A stretch of 64,000 bases of DNA, from the NCBI RefSeq assembly GCF_049065735.1, contig NZ_JBAKHD010000001.1, positions 372,001 to 436,000 of the forward strand, read 5' to 3'. A program made the translations under genes and the position numbers. Position 1 is the first letter of the stretch. Each line of letters opens with the position of its first letter. This stretch comes from Paramesorhizobium sp049065735. Lineage in GTDB: Bacteria; Pseudomonadota; Alphaproteobacteria; Rhizobiales; Rhizobiaceae. The notes beneath the pieces were generated by a model, which saw only the letters and a list, made by a program, of their open reading frames with translations, ran no database searches and had not been told where the DNA came from. Shown here piece by piece: positions 8,030 to 14,828 of the stretch.

Positions 8030-9244
8030 TCACCCCGCCACCGCCGCCACAGCCTCCGTCCGTCCCCGCTCTCCCGCCAGCGTCTTCTGCCCCAGCAGCA
8101 CGGTCGCGAGCGCAATCACGCCCGAGGCCACCGACACCCAGAAGCCGTTCTGCGCGCCGAAGACGTCGACCACCCAGCCGGTGACGAATGAGCCGAGCGC
8201 CATGCCGATGCCGATGCCGGTCATGACCCAGGTCACGCCTTCCGTCAGCATGGCCTCGGGCACGCGGCGTTCGATAAGGCCGAAGGCGGTGATGAAGGTG
8301 GGGGAGATCGCGATGCCGCTGACGAAGACGGCGAGCGCTAGCGTTGCCACCGTATGCTCCATCAACAGCGGCAGCGTCGTCAGCGCGATGATGCCGATGG
8401 CGATGGCGAGCTGCCTTTGCAGCGGCATGGTGAGTTTCAGCGCTCCGACGAGAAGGCCAACGACAAAGGAGCCCACGGCATAGACCCCGATGACGAGGCT
8501 CGCCGCGTCGGGATGGCCGAGCGCTTTGGTGATCGCGACCGTGCTGACTTCGGCGGTCGCGAAGGTCGCGCCGACGAAGATGAGCGCGAAGGTGATGATC
8601 TGCACCGGACGCAGGCGAATGGCGGAGCCGGTCGCATCATGCGTGACGGGCCGCACCTTGGGTTCTGTCGAGCGCTGCAGAATGAAGGCAATGGAGCCGA
8701 AGGCGAGGAACAGCGTGCTAGCCAGCATGCCCGCCTCGGGAAAGAGCGAGACGCTCAGCCCCACCGAAAGCGACGCGCCGGAAATATAGACCAGCTCATC
8801 TGCCGCCGATTCGAAAGCGAAGGCGGTGTTGAGCTCGGGCCGGTCCCGGAAGAGCTCCGTCCATCGCGCCCGCAACATCGCCGGAATGCTCGGCATGGCG
8901 GCGGCGAAGAATGCGGAGACGAAAAGCGTCCATATCGGCCAGCGCAAATGCGTGGCAAGGAGCAGCAAGGTAAACGCGGCGACGGCAACGGCCGTCGCCG
9001 GCGCCAGCACTTTGGCTTGGCCTGCACGGTCCACCAGCCGGGAAATTTGCGGCGCGAGGAGGGCATTGGTCAGCGCAAAAGTGGCGGATACGGCGCCAGC
9101 AAGCCAGTATTCGCCATGGGTCTGCGACAGCATGGCGACAATGCCGATGGGCGCCATGGCGATGGGCAGCCGGGCGAAGAACCCTGCGGCGGCGAACCCT
9201 TTGGCGCCTGGCGCCCGGAAGATTTCGCTATAAGGATTGGACAT
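8030..9244 (-). CDS. Major facilitator superfamily transporter
   Basis: 404 residues with about twelve hydrophobic segments and a polar central loop near residue 200 (ILQRSTEPKVRPVTHD). No substrate-specific motif was recognised; the overall pattern is that of small-molecule efflux carriers of the inner membrane. Start ATG at 9244. The divergent TetR gene and the three shared operator boxes in the spacer indicate ligand-controlled expression, which supports an efflux role. The 3' end abuts a family 1 repeat. Confidence 0.85.
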   Translation of the reverse strand: MSNPYSEIFRAPGAKGFAAAGFFARLPIAMAPIGIVAMLSQTHGEYWLAGAVSATFALTNALLAPQISRLVDRAGQAKVLAPATAVAVAAFTLLLLATHLRWPIWTLFVSAFFAAAMPSIPAMLRARWTELFRDRPELNTAFAFESAADELVYISGASLSVGLSVSLFPEAGMLASTLFLAFGSIAFILQRSTEPKVRPVTHDATGSAIRLRPVQIITFALIFVGATFATAEVSTVAITKALGHPDAASLVIGVYAVGSFVVGLLVGALKLTMPLQRQLAIAIGIIALTTLPLLMEHTVATLALAVFVSGIAISPTFITAFGLIERRVPEAMLTEGVTWVMTGIGIGMALGSFVTGWVVDVFGAQNGFWVSVASGVIALATVLLGQKTLAGERGRTEAVAAVAG

Positions 9245-9279
9245 CGGTAGCTCCTGAAGAATCGGGGAAGCGCCACTTA

Positions 9280-9346
9280 CATACGTAGCGTATGAGAATA
9301 GATAATTGCATACGCAGCGTATGTCAATTAATATACGCGATGTATG
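9280..9346. promoter_or_regulatory. Three TetR operator boxes between the MFS and tetR genes
   Basis: Three copies of a 15-base palindrome: CATACGTAGCGTATG (9280-9294), CATACGCAGCGTATG (9309-9323) and TATACGCGATGTATG (9332-9346). The pattern is CATACG-N3-CGTATG, with centre spacing of 29 and 23 bases. They fill the intergenic region shared by the divergent MFS and TetR genes, so one repressor probably controls both promoters. Confidence 0.85.
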
Positions 9347-9360
9347 GAAAGGGAGATGAA

Positions 9361-9972
9361 ATGGCTCACAAGCCGCGCAGGGAAATGATTGCCGAAACGC
9401 GCGCCAAGCTGCTCGGCGCCGCGCGCGAGGCGTTCGGCACGGTCGGCTATGCGGAGGCGTCCATGGATGATTTCACCGCCGCCGCCGGCCTGACGCGGGG
9501 CGCGCTCTACCATCATTTCGGCGACAAGAAGGGCCTGCTCCAGGCTGTCATCGCCGAAATCGACACCGAGATGTCGGCGCGGGTGCACGAAATGGCCAAG
9601 AATGCACCGACGCGCTGGGAGAGCTTCGTCGAGGAATGCACGAGCTATATCGAGATGGCGCTGGAGCCGGAAATCCAGCGCATCATGTTCCGCGACGGGC
9701 CCGCCGTGCTGGGCGACCCCTCGCAATGGCCGAACGCCAACACCTGCACCGCCTCGATGGCAGATAGCCTCAAGCTCTTGCAGGAGGAGGGGGTGGTGAA
9801 GCCCGGCCTCGACCCATGGCTCGTAGCACGCCTCATCAACGGCGCCAGCAGCCAGGCCTCGCAAGCAATTGCCAATTCCGATGACCCGGAAGCGACGTCG
9901 CGGAAGGTTGTCGCGGTGTTCAGATCGCTGCTGGAGGGGCTGCTGGTGAAGAGGCAATCGGCTAGCGCTTGA
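9361..9972 (+). CDS. TetR-family transcriptional repressor
   Basis: 203 residues. The N-terminal helix-turn-helix spans about 10-57 (MIAETRAKLLGAAREAFGTV...DFTAAAGLTRGALYHHFGDK), a textbook TetR DNA-binding domain. The rest is an all-helical ligand-binding and dimer domain, with AGAASQ-like ingredients replaced here by LINGASSQASQAI. ATG 9361 was chosen because GGGAG lies at 9351-9355; the frame is open further upstream but runs through the operator boxes. It is expected to repress itself and the divergent MFS exporter through the three palindromes at 9280-9346. Confidence 0.92.
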   Translation: MAHKPRREMIAETRAKLLGAAREAFGTVGYAEASMDDFTAAAGLTRGALYHHFGDKKGLLQAVIAEIDTEMSARVHEMAKNAPTRWESFVEECTSYIEMALEPEIQRIMFRDGPAVLGDPSQWPNANTCTASMADSLKLLQEEGVVKPGLDPWLVARLINGASSQASQAIANSDDPEATSRKVVAVFRSLLEGLLVKRQSASA

Positions 9973-9974
9973 CG

Positions 9975-9994
9975 TGATATCATATACGATATCA
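9975..9994 (+). promoter_or_regulatory. Probable operator of the PIN/RHH toxin-antitoxin pair
   Basis: Perfect 7-base inverted repeat TGATATC (9975-9981) and GATATCA (9988-9994) with spacer ATATAC, ending 10 bases before the PIN toxin start. It overlaps the end of the region just after the tetR stop. The expected ligand is the RHH antitoxin, alone or with the toxin. Confidence 0.55.
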
Positions 9995-10004
9995 TAATAA
10001 CGCC

Positions 10005-10442
10005 ATGATTGTCGTCGATGCTAATGTTGTGCTTTCGGCTTTGCGCTCGTCAAGAGGGGCGTCGCACCTGCTTTTGCGGGAAATGCTTGTTGGCGATATT
10101 GCCTTTGCCGTGTCGCCAGCCGTGGCCTTGGAATACGAGGACGTTCTGAAACGAAAAGGCGTTCTTGGCGGTGATCCCTGGGTAAGTCAGGACGAGATTG
10201 ACACTGTGCTGGATGCGGTTTTCAGCAAGGCTCGTCTCGTTTCCCCTTGGTTTCGTTTCAAGCCGTTCTTGGCCGATCCGAAGGATGACATCTACATAGA
10301 ATGTGCTTTAACGGCCGGCGCGACGGTCATCGTGAGCAATGACAGGCATTTTCGGCATCCAGCCGTAAGGGCATTCGGCCTGTCTGTCATGAGAGCCGGA
10401 GATTTTGTGGCAGAACTGGCGAGAAGGAGACAGCCAACATGA
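10005..10442 (+). CDS. PIN-domain toxin (VapC-like, COG1569 type)
   Basis: 145 residues of the PIN ribonuclease fold. The acidic catalytic set is complete: D5 in VVDANVVLS, E43 in ALEYEDVL, D94/D95 in DPKDDIYIECAL, and D113 in SNDRHF. Toxins of this family cut RNA in the cytosol when released from the antitoxin. It starts at ATG 10005, ten bases after a perfect palindrome, and its stop overlaps the start of the RHH gene by 4 bases (ATGA). The toxin gene comes first, the reverse of the usual type II order. Confidence 0.85.
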   Translation: MIVVDANVVLSALRSSRGASHLLLREMLVGDIAFAVSPAVALEYEDVLKRKGVLGGDPWVSQDEIDTVLDAVFSKARLVSPWFRFKPFLADPKDDIYIECALTAGATVIVSNDRHFRHPAVRAFGLSVMRAGDFVAELARRRQPT

Positions 10443-10717
10443 GTACCTATCCTCTCAGAATAGCAGATCATGTCATGGAAGAAGCAAAACGAGCAGCGGC
10501 GGAGGACAATGTCTCACTCAACCAGCTGTTTTCTACATTTATCGCTGATGGCATCGGCCATCGACGCGCTATCATGAATTTGAAAAAGCGGGCGGCAGGC
10601 GGCAATGTAGATGCAGCGCTTGCAATCCTCGACCGTGCGCCTGATATCGCACCTGATTCAGGTGATGAGCTGGTTGAGGCGCGGAGATCATCCAATGTTC
10701 GCGCGTCCCGCCCATAA
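10439..10717 (+). CDS. Ribbon-helix-helix antitoxin partner of the PIN toxin
   Basis: 92 residues. The N-terminal 50 residues match the Arc/CopG-like pattern YPLRIADHVMEEAKRAAAED followed by NVSLNQLFSTFI. The tail is polar and probably contacts the toxin. Start ATG 10439 overlaps the toxin stop by 4 bases, so the two are translated together. A strong Rho-independent terminator follows at 10723. Assignment as antitoxin rests on the fold and the operon context. Confidence 0.8.
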   Translation: MSTYPLRIADHVMEEAKRAAAEDNVSLNQLFSTFIADGIGHRRAIMNLKKRAAGGNVDAALAILDRAPDIAPDSGDELVEARRSSNVRASRP

Positions 10718-10722
10718 TTATG

Positions 10723-10754
10723 CCAAAGGCGGCTGAATCGAGCCGCCTTTCTTT
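10723..10754 (+). terminator. Rho-independent terminator after the PIN/RHH operon
   Basis: Stem AAAGGCGGCT / AGCCGCCTTT with loop GAATCG, followed by CTTTTTC. It begins 6 bases after the RHH stop, so it closes the toxin-antitoxin operon. Confidence 0.88.
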
Positions 10755-10822
10755 TTCGCTGATTACCTTTGATGGTAGATAGGGCATTTCTATTTCAGCG
10801 AAAAATGCCCTACATAACTTTC

Positions 10823-11770
10823 ATGACCACACGGCTTTACTGGCATTCCATCTATCTCGAACATCTGACCCCGCGCGGCCATCCCGAGCGGCCGGATCGT
10901 CTGCGCGCGCTGCATAGCGTGCTCGAAGGCGAGGAGTTCTATCGGCTCGACCGCGTCGAGGCGCCGATGGGGGATGAGGCGGCGATTCTCTCCGTCCACC
11001 CGGAAAGCTTCGTGGAGCGCATCCGCGCTGCCATTCCCGAGCCGGTAGAAGGGGAGGGACCGCCGCCGCTTGCCCGCATCGACGAGGATACGGTGCTGAG
11101 CACGAAAAGCTGGGAGGCGGCGCTTACGGCCATCGGCGCGGCCAATGCCGCCGTTGATGCCGTGTTCGAGGGGCAGGCGGACAATGCGTTCGTCGCCGCC
11201 CGCCCGCCCGGCCACCATGCCGAGCGCGAGCGGGCCATGGGCTTCTGCCTCTTCAACACGGCCGCCGTCGCCGCCCGCCACGCGCAGCGCAGGCATGGCG
11301 CCGAGCGCGTCGCCATCGTCGATTGGGACGTGCATCACGGCAACGGCACGCAGGATATTTTTAAGGCCGACCCGACCGTGCTCTATTGCTCGACGCACCA
11401 GATGCCGCTTTTCCCCGGCACCGGCGGCAGGCACGAGACCGGCGCCGGCAATATCGTCAACGCGCCGCTCCTGGCCGGTGACGGCAGCTGCGAATTCCGC
11501 GAGGCGTTTACCAGCCGCGTCCTGCCCGCACTCGACGATTTCCGTCCGGACCTCATCATCGTCTCCGCCGGCTTCGACGCGCACCGCCGCGACCCCTTGG
11601 CCGAGATCAATCTGGACGAAGCCGATTTCGACTGGGCGACGGGCAAGCTCATGGACCGGGCGGAGCGTTTTTGCGGCAACCGTCTCGTCAGCGTGCTCGA
11701 AGGCGGCTATGATCTTCTGGGCTTGTCTCAATCCGCCGCAGCACATATTACGCGCCTGATGAAAGGGTGA
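10823..11770 (+). CDS. Histone deacetylase family amidohydrolase (class II type)
   Basis: 315 residues of the arginase/deacetylase fold, acting in bacteria on acetylated small molecules such as acetylpolyamines, or on proteins. The active site is intact: the H131-H132 pair in RPPGHHAERERAMGFC, zinc ligands D169 and H171 in DWDVHHGNGTQD, D252 in SAGFDAHRRDPLAE, and the late EGGYDL with the transition-state Tyr. ATG 10823 was chosen to give the family N-terminus; in-frame ATGs at 10769 and 10805 are upstream. xseB starts 4 bases after the stop, so the two are co-transcribed. The substrate is unknown. Confidence 0.9.
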   Translation: MTTRLYWHSIYLEHLTPRGHPERPDRLRALHSVLEGEEFYRLDRVEAPMGDEAAILSVHPESFVERIRAAIPEPVEGEGPPPLARIDEDTVLSTKSWEAALTAIGAANAAVDAVFEGQADNAFVAARPPGHHAERERAMGFCLFNTAAVAARHAQRRHGAERVAIVDWDVHHGNGTQDIFKADPTVLYCSTHQMPLFPGTGGRHETGAGNIVNAPLLAGDGSCEFREAFTSRVLPALDDFRPDLIIVSAGFDAHRRDPLAEINLDEADFDWATGKLMDRAERFCGNRLVSVLEGGYDLLGLSQSAAAHITRLMKG

Positions 11771-11773
11771 ATC

Positions 11774-12028
11774 ATGGCCGACGAAAACGCCAATGCCGAT
11801 ATCGCCGCGATGAGCTTCGAGCAGGCGCTGGAACAATTGGAACGCATCGTGGAGGATCTTGAGCGCGGCGACGTGCCTCTCGACCAGTCGATCCGCATCT
11901 ATGAGCGCGGCGAAGCCCTGAAAAAGCATTGCGACGCGCTGTTGAAAGCCGCCGAGGACAAGGTGGAAAAGATACGGCTCGGGCGCGATGGCCAGCCGGT
12001 GGGGGTCGAGCCGCTGGACGGCGAGTAG
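11774..12028 (+). CDS. xseB: Exodeoxyribonuclease VII small subunit
   Basis: 84 residues with the XseB pattern SFEQALEQLERIVEDLERGD...LDQSIRIYERGEALKKHCDALLKAAEDKVEKI. It forms the small helical subunit that packs around XseA in exonuclease VII, which degrades single-stranded DNA to oligonucleotides. It starts 4 bases after the deacetylase-family gene. The large subunit gene is not in this window. Confidence 0.95.
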   Translation: MADENANADIAAMSFEQALEQLERIVEDLERGDVPLDQSIRIYERGEALKKHCDALLKAAEDKVEKIRLGRDGQPVGVEPLDGE

Positions 12029-12116
12029 TGATCAGTGAATGGCGAATAGCGGGTTTGCAATTGTTAAACCACTGTTATTCTTCACCATTCACCATTCACC
12101 ATTCACCATTCACCAT
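12029..12116. repeat. Iterated hairpin repeat (family 3), with five tandem TCACCAT units
   Basis: The left half is GTGATCAGTGAATGGCGAAT and the right half is five exact 7-base units TCACCAT at 12082-12116. The two halves are loosely complementary (GTGAATGG / CCATTCAC), giving a long imperfect hairpin. It lies between the convergent xseB and dedA genes and runs into the dedA stop. Related structures are at 14741, 25228, 26982 and 32569. Confidence 0.8.
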
Positions 12117-12637
12117 TTCCATTCCTGCCCCTTCATCCTCTCATAAAACGGATGAAAGAAATCGCTGAAGAAATACGGCCCCGCGCCCCATAACAATGTC
12201 CAGGCGGCGGCGCCTATTGCATTGGCGACAAGGAAATGCGGCCAGGGCATTTTCATCGAACCCGCGACGATCCCGTTCAATTGCCGCAGCACCGGCACGA
12301 AGCGCGCGGTGGCGACGATATACGGCCCCTTTTTCGTGAAGATGTTTTCGAATTCCTGCAGCCGCTCCGGCGTCAGCCGCACCAGATAGCCATAGCGGGC
12401 GATGAGCTTCACTCCGCCGAAATGGCCGATGAGATAGCCCGTGCTGTCGCCCAGCACCGCGCCGCAGAAGACCGCGATCAGCACATGGTAGAGGTCGAGA
12501 TCGCCATGCAGCGCCAGCAGCGACGAAGCGATGAGCGCGCTTTCGCCGGGCAGCGGCGCGCCGAGCGATTCGAGATAGATGATGACGAACAGCGCGGCCG
12601 CCCCATAGGCCACGAGGTAAGTGTGGAACCAATGCAC
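12110..12637 (-). CDS. DedA-family membrane protein
   Basis: 175 residues with about four to five membrane segments. DedA landmarks are present: the early acidic motif YLESLGAPLPGESAL, GDSTGYLIGHFGG, and the Arg-containing loop ARFVPVLRQLNGIVAG followed by MPWPHFLVANAIGAAAW. DedA/VTT proteins act in the inner membrane, and several work as flippases or transporters for undecaprenyl phosphate or phospholipids. The substrate here is not known. It is shorter than E. coli YqjA/YghB (about 220) but normal for the short rhizobial type. Confidence 0.9.
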   Translation of the reverse strand: MHWFHTYLVAYGAAALFVIIYLESLGAPLPGESALIASSLLALHGDLDLYHVLIAVFCGAVLGDSTGYLIGHFGGVKLIARYGYLVRLTPERLQEFENIFTKKGPYIVATARFVPVLRQLNGIVAGSMKMPWPHFLVANAIGAAAWTLLWGAGPYFFSDFFHPFYERMKGQEWKW

Positions 12638-12682
12638 GGGTCCCGCCTCCGTTCATTTTTCTGATATTTGCCGCAGAGAAAA

Positions 12683-12710
12683 CCCTATGCACCCGTGGGG
12701 ATGCATAGGG
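12683..12710. repeat. Short perfect inverted repeat upstream of dedA
   Basis: Arms CCCTATGCA (12683-12691) and TGCATAGGG (12702-12710) with a 10-base spacer that is itself CCC-GT-GGG. It has no T-run, so a protein-binding site or RNA structure fits better than a terminator. Its role is unknown. Confidence 0.6.
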
Positions 12711-12714
12711 CTCA

Positions 12715-12758
12715 GGCATGATCCGGGCCGAAGGTCAGATTTCGGGTGAGATCATGTG
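12715..12758. repeat. Family 4 GCATGATC repeat, degenerate copy
   Basis: Starts GGCATGATCC and ends GATCATGTG, with a partly complementary centre (CCGAAGG / TTTCGGG). It is a diverged copy of the element at 13607 and 49388. Confidence 0.6.
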
Positions 12759-12783
12759 ACTGTAAAGCTGTCTCGGTCACCGA

Positions 12784-13044
12784 TTACCCAAGGCTGCTGC
12801 GGCCCGTGACGGCATGATAGATCCACAAAACCGCCACGGAGCCGATCACGGCGACGATGAGGCTGTAGATATTGAAGCCCGTAATGCCGGTTGCCCCGAA
12901 AAGGCTGAACACCAGCCCCCCGATGATCGCCCCGAAAATGCCCAGGGCGATGTCGAGAAACATGCCCTGGCCGCTCTTGTTGACGATCTTGCTTCCGATA
13001 AAACCGGCGATGAGACCAAGTAATATCCAGCTAAAGAAACCCAT
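12784..13044 (-). CDS. GlsB/YeaQ/YmgE family small membrane protein
   Basis: 86 residues made almost entirely of three Gly-rich membrane helices: MGFFSWILLGLIAGFIGSKI, a middle LDIALGIFGAIIGGLVFSLF helix, and a last YSLIVAVIGSVAVLWIYHAV helix. This is the transglycosylase-associated or GlsB family, generally induced by stress, with a poorly defined role. Start ATG at 13042-13044 preceded by AGGAGAGGATTCC-type ribosome-binding sequence. It is divergent from the YidB-like gene. Confidence 0.9.
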   Translation of the reverse strand: MGFFSWILLGLIAGFIGSKIVNKSGQGMFLDIALGIFGAIIGGLVFSLFGATGITGFNIYSLIVAVIGSVAVLWIYHAVTGRSSLG

Positions 13045-13179
13045 GGAATCCTCTCCTATGTATACCTTAAATATATTTTCACACTACAAGATGTTTTGCA
13101 ACTAGACATGCTTGCCAAACTATATTTACTGGATGAATATAAGTAAATGGACGGGTATTTATTTTAAGGAGACATTCCC

Positions 13180-13605
13180 ATGGGATTATTTGACGATGCC
13201 TCTGGCCAGGCGGTTCCCGGCGGCGGCCTCGCGAAGCCTTTGATGCTCGCCCTCGGCGCGCTTTTCGTCGGCAAGATGCTGAGCGGCGGCGGCAGCCAGG
13301 ATGCGGCGCAGGATTCCTCGTCGCAAAGCGGCGGCGGCCTCAGCGGCCTTCTCAACAAGCTGAGCAATGCCGGGCATGGCGACAAGGTCAGCTCATGGAT
13401 CGGCAACGGCCCGAACCAGCCGATCGAGCCGGCGCAGCTCGGGCAGGCGCTGGGCCCGCAGACCGTGAGCAACCTTGCCCAGCAGTCGGGCATGAGCGAG
13501 GACGACGTGCTGTCCCAGCTCTCCCAAAACCTGCCCGGCATCATCGACAAGCTCACCGCGAACGGCCAGGTCCCGAGCGAACAGGATTTGGCGAAGCTGT
13601 TGTAG
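13180..13605 (+). CDS. YidB-like DUF937 protein
   Basis: 141 residues. A short Gly-rich N-terminus with a weak hydrophobic stretch (KPLMLALGALFVGKML) leads to a DUF937/YidB C-terminal half: SGLLNKLSNAGHGDKVSSWI, GNGPNQPIEPAQLGQALGP, then QSGMSEDDVLSQLSQNLPGIIDKLT. Start ATG 13180 with AAGGAGA at 13167-13173. Its biochemical role is unknown. A family 4 repeat starts 2 bases after its stop. Confidence 0.88.
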   Translation: MGLFDDASGQAVPGGGLAKPLMLALGALFVGKMLSGGGSQDAAQDSSSQSGGGLSGLLNKLSNAGHGDKVSSWIGNGPNQPIEPAQLGQALGPQTVSNLAQQSGMSEDDVLSQLSQNLPGIIDKLTANGQVPSEQDLAKLL

Positions 13606-13606
13606 A

Positions 13607-13649
13607 GCATGATCCCGAAAAGTTGCAGACTTTTCGGTCAAGATCATGC
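13607..13649. repeat. Family 4 GCATGATC repeat
   Basis: Inverted repeat: GCATGATC ... GATCATGC enclosing CCGAAAAGT-TGCAG-ACTTTTCGG. It matches the copy at 49388-49430 at all but one visible base. Elements opening GCATGATCCCGAAAA and closing AAGATCATGC are widespread between genes in Rhizobiales. Confidence 0.85.
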
Positions 13650-13814
13650 GGCAAAAACAAAAGAACTAAACATTCCCCTCTGTCGCCGGCAGAGGGGCTC
13701 TCCATCGCAAAACACTCCGTCTCCATTCCGGTGACTTGCCTGCCACCCATCCGCCTATAAAGTCGCCACATATCGGCGCGACAAGCGTCCCTTCAACAAG
13801 GCGGACAATCCCTC

Positions 13815-14741
13815 ATGAGCTTTTTCCCGGGCACCGACCCCGAGCCAGGCGATGCCTGTGCCGTGGACTCCATCGAGACGCTGATCATCCCGCGCACCAG
13901 CGACATTGGCGGACTGGAGGTGCGCCGTGCGCTGCCGACCGCCAAGCGGCGGCTGGTGGGGCCGTTCATCTTCTTCGACCGCATGGGCCCGGCCTTGCTG
14001 CGCCCCGGCACGGCCATCGACGTGCGCCCGCATCCGCATATCGGGCTCTCCACCGTCACCTATCTCTTCGACGGCCAGATCCGCCATCGCGACAGCCTGG
14101 GAACTGAGATGGTCATCGCGCCGGGCGACGTGAATTTGATGACGGCGGGGCGCGGCATCGTCCATTCCGAGCGCTCGCCGGAGGAGCTTCGCGGCGGCCC
14201 CATGTCCATCTCCGGCCTGCAGACATGGCTCGCCCTGCCGGATGCGCTGGAGGAGATGGCGCCCGCTTTTGACCATACTGTTGCCAAGAATCTGCCAGAG
14301 ATCAGGGACGAAAACACCGAGACACGCCTTATCATCGGCGCTTTGCATGGGGAAAAATCGCCGGTCACGCAGTATAGCGACACGCTCTATGCCGACATCC
14401 GTATCGCGCCCGGCGGCCGTTTCGTCATCCCCGCCAACGCTGCGGAAGAACGCGCCATCTATATCCTCGACGGCGCAGTCGAAATCTCAGGAGAAACTTT
14501 CCCATCCGACCGGCTCCTGGCCTTCCGCACCGGCGACGAGATCCTTATATCAGCTGCGGAAGGCCATGCGGCGCATGTCATGCTTTTCGGCGGCGCGGCG
14601 CTTTCCTCGAAGCGCTATATCTGGTGGAACTTCGTTTCCTCCTCCAAGGAGCGCATAGAGCAGGCCAAGGAAGAATGGCGCACCGGCCGTTTCGACATTG
14701 TGCCCGGGGACGAGGAAGAGTTCATTCCATTGCCGAATTAA
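13815..14741 (+). CDS. Pirin family protein
   Basis: 308 residues with two cupin-like halves. The N-terminal domain has the pirin metal site in RPHPHIGLSTVTYLFDGQI (about 75-95) and the block MTAGRGIVHSERSPE. The C-terminal domain has APGGRFVIPANAAEERAIYI. Bacterial pirins are iron proteins; some have quercetinase activity and others act as redox-linked modulators, so the role here is open. It starts at ATG 13815. A family 3 repeat separates it from dxs. Confidence 0.93.
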   Translation: MSFFPGTDPEPGDACAVDSIETLIIPRTSDIGGLEVRRALPTAKRRLVGPFIFFDRMGPALLRPGTAIDVRPHPHIGLSTVTYLFDGQIRHRDSLGTEMVIAPGDVNLMTAGRGIVHSERSPEELRGGPMSISGLQTWLALPDALEEMAPAFDHTVAKNLPEIRDENTETRLIIGALHGEKSPVTQYSDTLYADIRIAPGGRFVIPANAAEERAIYILDGAVEISGETFPSDRLLAFRTGDEILISAAEGHAAHVMLFGGAALSSKRYIWWNFVSSSKERIEQAKEEWRTGRFDIVPGDEEEFIPLPN

Positions 14742-14817
14742 GGGAAGAGGGCAGTAGGGGAATATGTATTGTTCAGGGGCGAACAAGGGACTAAACATAC
14801 TTCCCTACTGCCTTAAA
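14741..14817. repeat. Iterated hairpin repeat (family 3) between pirin gene and dxs
   Basis: Left side AGGGAAGAGGGCAGTAGGGG, right side TACTTCCCTACTGCCTT; the two are complementary with small mismatches (GGGCAGTAGGG / CCCTACTGCC). It starts at the pirin stop and ends 12 bases before dxs. Confidence 0.8.
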
Positions 14818-14828
14818 GGGAGACCAGA

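Noticed and set aside
12082..12116. Five tandem 7-base units, considered as a CRISPR-like or VNTR array
   Set aside because: Units are contiguous with no spacers, and no cas genes are near. It is a simple tandem repeat forming one side of a hairpin.
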